Both the position numbers and the translations under genes were made by a program. From contig NZ_VHJK01000001.1 of NCBI RefSeq assembly GCF_007004095.1, forward strand, positions 2,236,501-2,300,500: DNA of 64,000 nucleotides, written 5' to 3'. The stretch is from Erythrobacter insulae (GTDB taxonomy: Bacteria > Pseudomonadota > Alphaproteobacteria > Sphingomonadales > Sphingomonadaceae). Below, in pieces: positions 63,421 through 64,000 of the stretch. How positions within the stretch are numbered: position 1 is the stretch's first letter; every line of letters begins with the position of its first letter. The notes under the pieces are model-generated. The model worked only from the letters and a program-made list of their open reading frames with translations. It made no database searches and was not told the DNA's origin.

Positions 63421-63783
63421 TGAAAGCGCCGTGATCTTGTCATCGAAGAATTGAACTTCGATACCATCACTCAGCCGGCGATATTGCATTTTGACAAGAG
63501 CCGATGCCCCAATGATCGAAACACGGCGCAGGCCGAATTTCTGCGCATTCAGGAGCTGTGCGCGGATCGCGTCGCCAGTGGCGCGGTCTTGAGGCACAAA
63601 GTCGGTAAAATCGCCAAACACCACAATTGGCCGCCGCGCCTTCACCAGCGGCAGTGAGGTCGCATCCAATTTCCCGAGAAAGGCTGTCATTCCTTCAAGA
63701 TCCCAGAAGCCCGAGATCGAAAAGTGCACTTCGGCAAGTTCTTCGTACAAAACGACAGAATGAGATGGAGCGATGACGATCAT
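63397..63783 (-). CDS. SpoIIAA/STAS-like hypothetical protein
   Basis: 128 residues from ATG 63783 (a GTG at 63798 would add five; neither has an RBS). The alternation VVFGDFTDFVP, then a helix and SIIGASALVKMQYRRLSD, suggests a small alpha/beta STAS-like fold, as in SpoIIAA-like proteins of unknown function. A truncated second copy lies immediately downstream. Confidence 0.7.
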   Translation of the reverse strand: MIVIAPSHSVVLYEELAEVHFSISGFWDLEGMTAFLGKLDATSLPLVKARRPIVVFGDFTDFVPQDRATGDAIRAQLLNAQKFGLRRVSIIGASALVKMQYRRLSDGIEVQFFDDKITALSWLREVRL

Positions 63784-63846
63784 AGGACGAAGATACACCG
63801 CAGAACGTAAAATTTGCGTATATCGCCGGTAAGTATCTTTGTGGAC

Positions 63847-64000
63847 CTATGGCCCGAATGCGACCGGTTCATCGCCCGCTTTCCACGGCGTGAACTTGGG
63901 CATGATCGCTTTGAACAGATCAGAGGCAAGGTGTCCCTCGAGCCATTCCTGCACATGCGGCAGGCCCTGTTCGTCGAACCAGTCACGATCGGTGTTGGCG
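63847..64000 (-). CDS. Glutathione S-transferase family protein, C-terminal part
   Basis: The last 51 codons including the stop lie in the window; the 5' part is beyond the right edge. The tail (DRDWFDEQGLPHVQEWLEGH, FKAIMPKFTPWKAGD) resembles the C-terminal helix region of small sphingomonad GSTs. Identification from so short a piece is tentative. Confidence 0.6.
   Translation of the reverse strand, partial: ANTDRDWFDEQGLPHVQEWLEGHLASDLFKAIMPKFTPWKAGDEPVAFGP

Noticed and set aside
63170..63421. 83-codon minus-strand frame as an intact gene
   Set aside because: Only about 45 residues match the neighbouring protein's C-terminus; the rest is antisense to the LysR gene, so it is treated as a remnant.

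Overview
The window is an ordinary chromosomal stretch of an alphaproteobacterium. The best fit is a member of the Sphingomonadales, probably Erythrobacteraceae. The grounds are the rpmF-plsX-fabH-ihfA-merR block, a MucR/Ros regulator beside a Fur-family gene, DUF1489, the dciA-DsbA-DsbA-smc cluster facing mutY, MAPEG and MgtE genes of alphaproteobacterial type, and a small HTH/S24-repressor locus. This assignment is inference from gene content; no 16S rRNA lies in the window. I see no prophage, integrase, IS element, CRISPR array or plasmid functions.

Layout. 1-6.3 kb: the 3' part of a giant beta-solenoid surface protein. 6.3-12 kb: cysS, a D-2-hydroxyacid dehydrogenase, and an acetolactate-synthase-type ThDP enzyme with an aldehyde dehydrogenase. 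12-13.5 kb: an S24 (LexA/CI-like) repressor divergent from two small genes, with several TCCTA/TAGGA inverted repeats between them. 13.6-16 kb: an MBL hydrolase, an ArsR regulator divergent from a fatty-acid desaturase across an 11-bp perfect inverted repeat, and a MAPEG protein. 16.2-19.4 kb: rpmF-plsX-fabH-ihfA-merR (lipid synthesis and nucleoid). 19.4-26.5 kb: smc, two DsbA-like thiol proteins, dciA and, divergently, mutY. 26.6-32 kb: a serine hydrolase, nudC, a FrnE-like DsbA, a DUF1295 protein, a cytochrome c'/b561 pair and a lone Flp pilin. 32-35.5 kb: DUF1489, mgtE, a cyclophilin and a lipase-like lipoprotein. 35.5-45 kb: miaB-phoH-ybeY-corC converging through a LysR gene on nifU-nitroreductase-tsaB-rimI-mucR-fur-plsC. 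45-54.2 kb: an M16 peptidase, class II DAHP synthase, a diguanylate cyclase, the ergothioneine genes egtB-egtD and an FAD oxidoreductase. 54.2-64 kb: tRNA-Gln, two MFS transporters, a YghU-type glutathione transferase, a NAD synthetase with an N-terminal HTH domain, azoreductase and pirin divergent from a LysR regulator, a SpoIIAA-like protein with a truncated tandem copy, and the end of a GST gene.

Common threads are redox and thiol homeostasis (ergothioneine, GSTs, DsbA-like proteins, azoreductase/pirin, NAD synthesis and NADH diphosphatase), membrane lipid synthesis (plsX, fabH, desaturase, plsC), and RNA and translation maintenance (cysS, miaB, ybeY, tsaB, rimI, rpmF). The items most worth a second look are the HTH-NAD synthetase fusion, the S24 divergon, the ArsR-desaturase switch with an atypical histidine box, and short 14-15 bp tandem repeats that begin at the stop codons of aroG, an MFS gene and possibly plsC.
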